NCBI GenBank assembly: GCA_903837255.1
Contig: CAILTZ010000840.1
Location: forward strand, 1-7,683
Direction: 5' to 3'
From: an uncultured Pirellula sp.
Lineage (GTDB): Bacteria; Planctomycetota; Planctomycetia; Pirellulales; Pirellulaceae
DNA: 7,683 nt
Part shown: one piece after another, positions 6,950 to 7,683 of the stretch
How positions within the stretch are numbered: position 1 is the first letter of the stretch
Layout of the letters: each line of letters opens with the position of its first letter
The notes under the pieces: model-generated
Told to the model about the DNA's origin: nothing
Seen by the model: only the letters and a program-made list of their open reading frames with translations
The model's database searches: none
Translations under genes and position numbers: made by a program

Positions 6950-7396
6950 ATGCTCTCAGCACCCAAAGCCAATCCAAAAAACTCGTCCAAGCACCAGAAG
7001 GAACCGCTGGTGTGCTTTGATGTTCAATGGCTCGCAGGCCAAAAAGAAACGCCCGACGCGTTGCCAAGCCGCAAAGAGTACCGAGAGCTCAAGAACCGGG
7101 AGCTCAAGAACCGGGAGCTCAAAACAGTTTCGAGCACGCCCAGCAAAAAAACACGCGCCTCGGTCAATATCCTGGCGTCCTTCCTAGCCATCGGACTGTG
7201 CTGCTCGGTCGCCTACGGACTGTATTCCTCAGGTTGGCTGAAAACAGGATCACAACCACCGACGACTGCCGGAAACCCTTCAGGACTGACTCCCGAGCAA
7301 CAGCGTCAAGCCGACGAGACGATCGACGCCATTGTGGCTCTCCAAGAAATGGCTGCCAAAGCCGACTCCAATTCCCCACCGACACAAAAACGTTGA
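6950..7396 (+). CDS. Small single-pass membrane protein of unknown function (148 aa)
   Basis: I do not recognise a family. The first 70 residues are polar and strongly basic in part, with a charged repeat (ELKNR twice, then ELK) at 46-58. One hydrophobic helix spans about 72-94 (containing ILASFLAIGLCCSVAYGLYS). The last 50 residues are Pro/Thr/Ser-rich, then probably helical (TPEQQRQADETIDAIVALQEMAAKA, broken here into QQRQADETID and AIVALQEMAAKA). The basic N-terminal side suggests that it stays in the cytoplasm with the C-terminus outside. ATG 6950 was chosen because sequence upstream in the same frame looks non-coding; no Shine-Dalgarno is visible, and an upstream TTG near 6899 cannot be excluded. 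The next gene starts 21 bases after its stop on the same strand, so the two are probably co-transcribed. Confidence 0.7.
   Translation: MLSAPKANPKNSSKHQKEPLVCFDVQWLAGQKETPDALPSRKEYRELKNRELKNRELKTVSSTPSKKTRASVNILASFLAIGLCCSVAYGLYSSGWLKTGSQPPTTAGNPSGLTPEQQRQADETIDAIVALQEMAAKADSNSPPTQKR
7085..7122 (+). repeat. 15-base in-frame tandem repeat (about 2.5 copies)
   Basis: GAGCTCAAGAACCGG occurs at 7085-7099 and 7100-7114 without differences, followed by the partial copy GAGCTCAA at 7115-7122. It encodes Glu-Leu-Lys-Asn-Arg repeats in the predicted cytoplasmic part of the small membrane protein. Exact copies indicate a recent duplication. Confidence 0.9.
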
Positions 7397-7405
7397 ACCA
7401 TCCAT

Positions 7406-7410
7406 AAGGA
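7406..7410 (+). promoter_or_regulatory. Shine-Dalgarno for the repeat-bearing secreted protein
   Basis: AAGGA lies seven bases before ATG 7418, in the 21-base gap after the preceding stop codon. It supports ATG 7418 over the adjacent ATG 7421 as the start. Confidence 0.65.
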
Positions 7411-7417
7411 ATCTCGA

Positions 7418-7683
7418 ATGATGTCCGAGCGATTCTTTGAAAGTATCCGATGCCGCGTGGGTTTCTGGCATGCAACCAAACCGAGGGCATCGATCGTCTG
7501 GGGTCTCGCGATGACCGCACTGCTAGGCCATTTCCCTGCGGCCCATGCGCAGTGGAAACTCGACGATGCTCCACCCAAAACCCAATCACCTCAAACTCCA
7601 CCGCCCAAATCTCAGTCGCCTAAATCTCAGTCGCCTAAATCTCAGTCGCCTAAATCTCAACCACCCAAAACTCAGACGTCAAA
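7418..7683 (+). CDS. Secreted protein with Pro-Lys-Ser-Gln repeat linker, 5' part only
   Basis: The frame is open for 88 codons to the window end and continues beyond it. It starts with a long basic n-region, a hydrophobic core (about 25-40) and AHA before Gln45, a typical signal peptidase I site, so the product is exported. The mature protein begins with a short segment (QWKLDDA) and then a low-complexity tract of Pro, Lys, Ser, Thr and Gln (52-88) built from five-residue units. Any functional domain lies beyond the window, so no function can be given. The design (export signal, then a Pro/Gln-rich repeat linker) parallels the protease at 2887-4896. It probably forms an operon with the small membrane protein just upstream. 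Confidence 0.8.
   Translation, partial: MMSERFFESIRCRVGFWHATKPRASIVWGLAMTALLGHFPAAHAQWKLDDAPPKTQSPQTPPPKSQSPKSQSPKSQSPKSQPPKTQTS
7574..7678 (+). repeat. 15-base in-frame tandem repeat (about 7 units) encoding Pro-Lys-Ser-Gln-Ser
   Basis: Units of 15 bases start at 7574, 7589, 7604, 7619, 7634, 7649 and 7664. The two central units (CCTAAATCTCAGTCG) are identical, and divergence increases toward both edges, as expected for an array expanding from its middle. It codes for the linker of the secreted protein. The array may continue past the window end. Confidence 0.88.

Overview
The window looks like part of a planctomycete chromosome, probably of the Pirellula/Rhodopirellula type. This rests on the style of the genes (secreted PDZ/trypsin-like proteins with long low-complexity linkers, an FHS-like major facilitator carrying an enlarged loop, weak or absent Shine-Dalgarno sites) and on a moderate GC content. 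It is an inference, because no rRNA or marker gene is present. No RNA genes, insertion sequences, CRISPR arrays or prophage genes were seen.

Layout. Positions 1-4896 hold a three-gene operon on the minus strand, read from right to left. First is a secreted HtrA-like serine protease with an intact His-Asp-Ser triad, one PDZ domain and an unrecognised C-terminal domain (2887-4896). Second is a smaller trypsin-fold plus PDZ protein (1865-2890), joined to the first by a 4-base ATGA overlap. Third is a larger trypsin-fold protein with two PDZ domains and an alpha/beta-hydrolase-like C-terminus (1849 down to position 1, continuing outside the window). In the second and third proteins all three triad positions are substituted (Ser/Glu/Ala and Phe/Glu/Tyr). 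The third also has Ala where the hydrolase nucleophile should be. The operon therefore encodes one apparently active protease and two apparent pseudoproteases, the second of which is probably a double pseudoenzyme. This is the most interesting feature of the window.

Upstream on the same strand is a 12-helix major facilitator gene (5059-6606). Its transcript appears to end at a strong intrinsic terminator (4953-4989), which separates it from the protease operon and shows that the longest reading of the protease gene starts too far upstream.

A 343-base divergent intergenic region (6607-6949) holds a near-perfect 20-base palindrome that could be an operator. To its right, on the plus strand, lie a small single-pass membrane protein (6950-7396) and the start of a secreted protein with a Pro-Lys-Ser-Gln repeat tract (7418 to the window end). 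Their functions cannot be told from the sequence.

Three of the six genes carry short in-frame tandem DNA repeats (units of 18, 15 and 15 bases) encoding low-complexity linkers. How the genes work together: the three protease-fold proteins, all with export signals, are plausibly co-produced and may act as one assembly in the periplasm or at the cell surface, with the inactive members as substrate-binding, scaffold or regulatory subunits. The transporter and the plus-strand pair have no visible link to that system beyond proximity.
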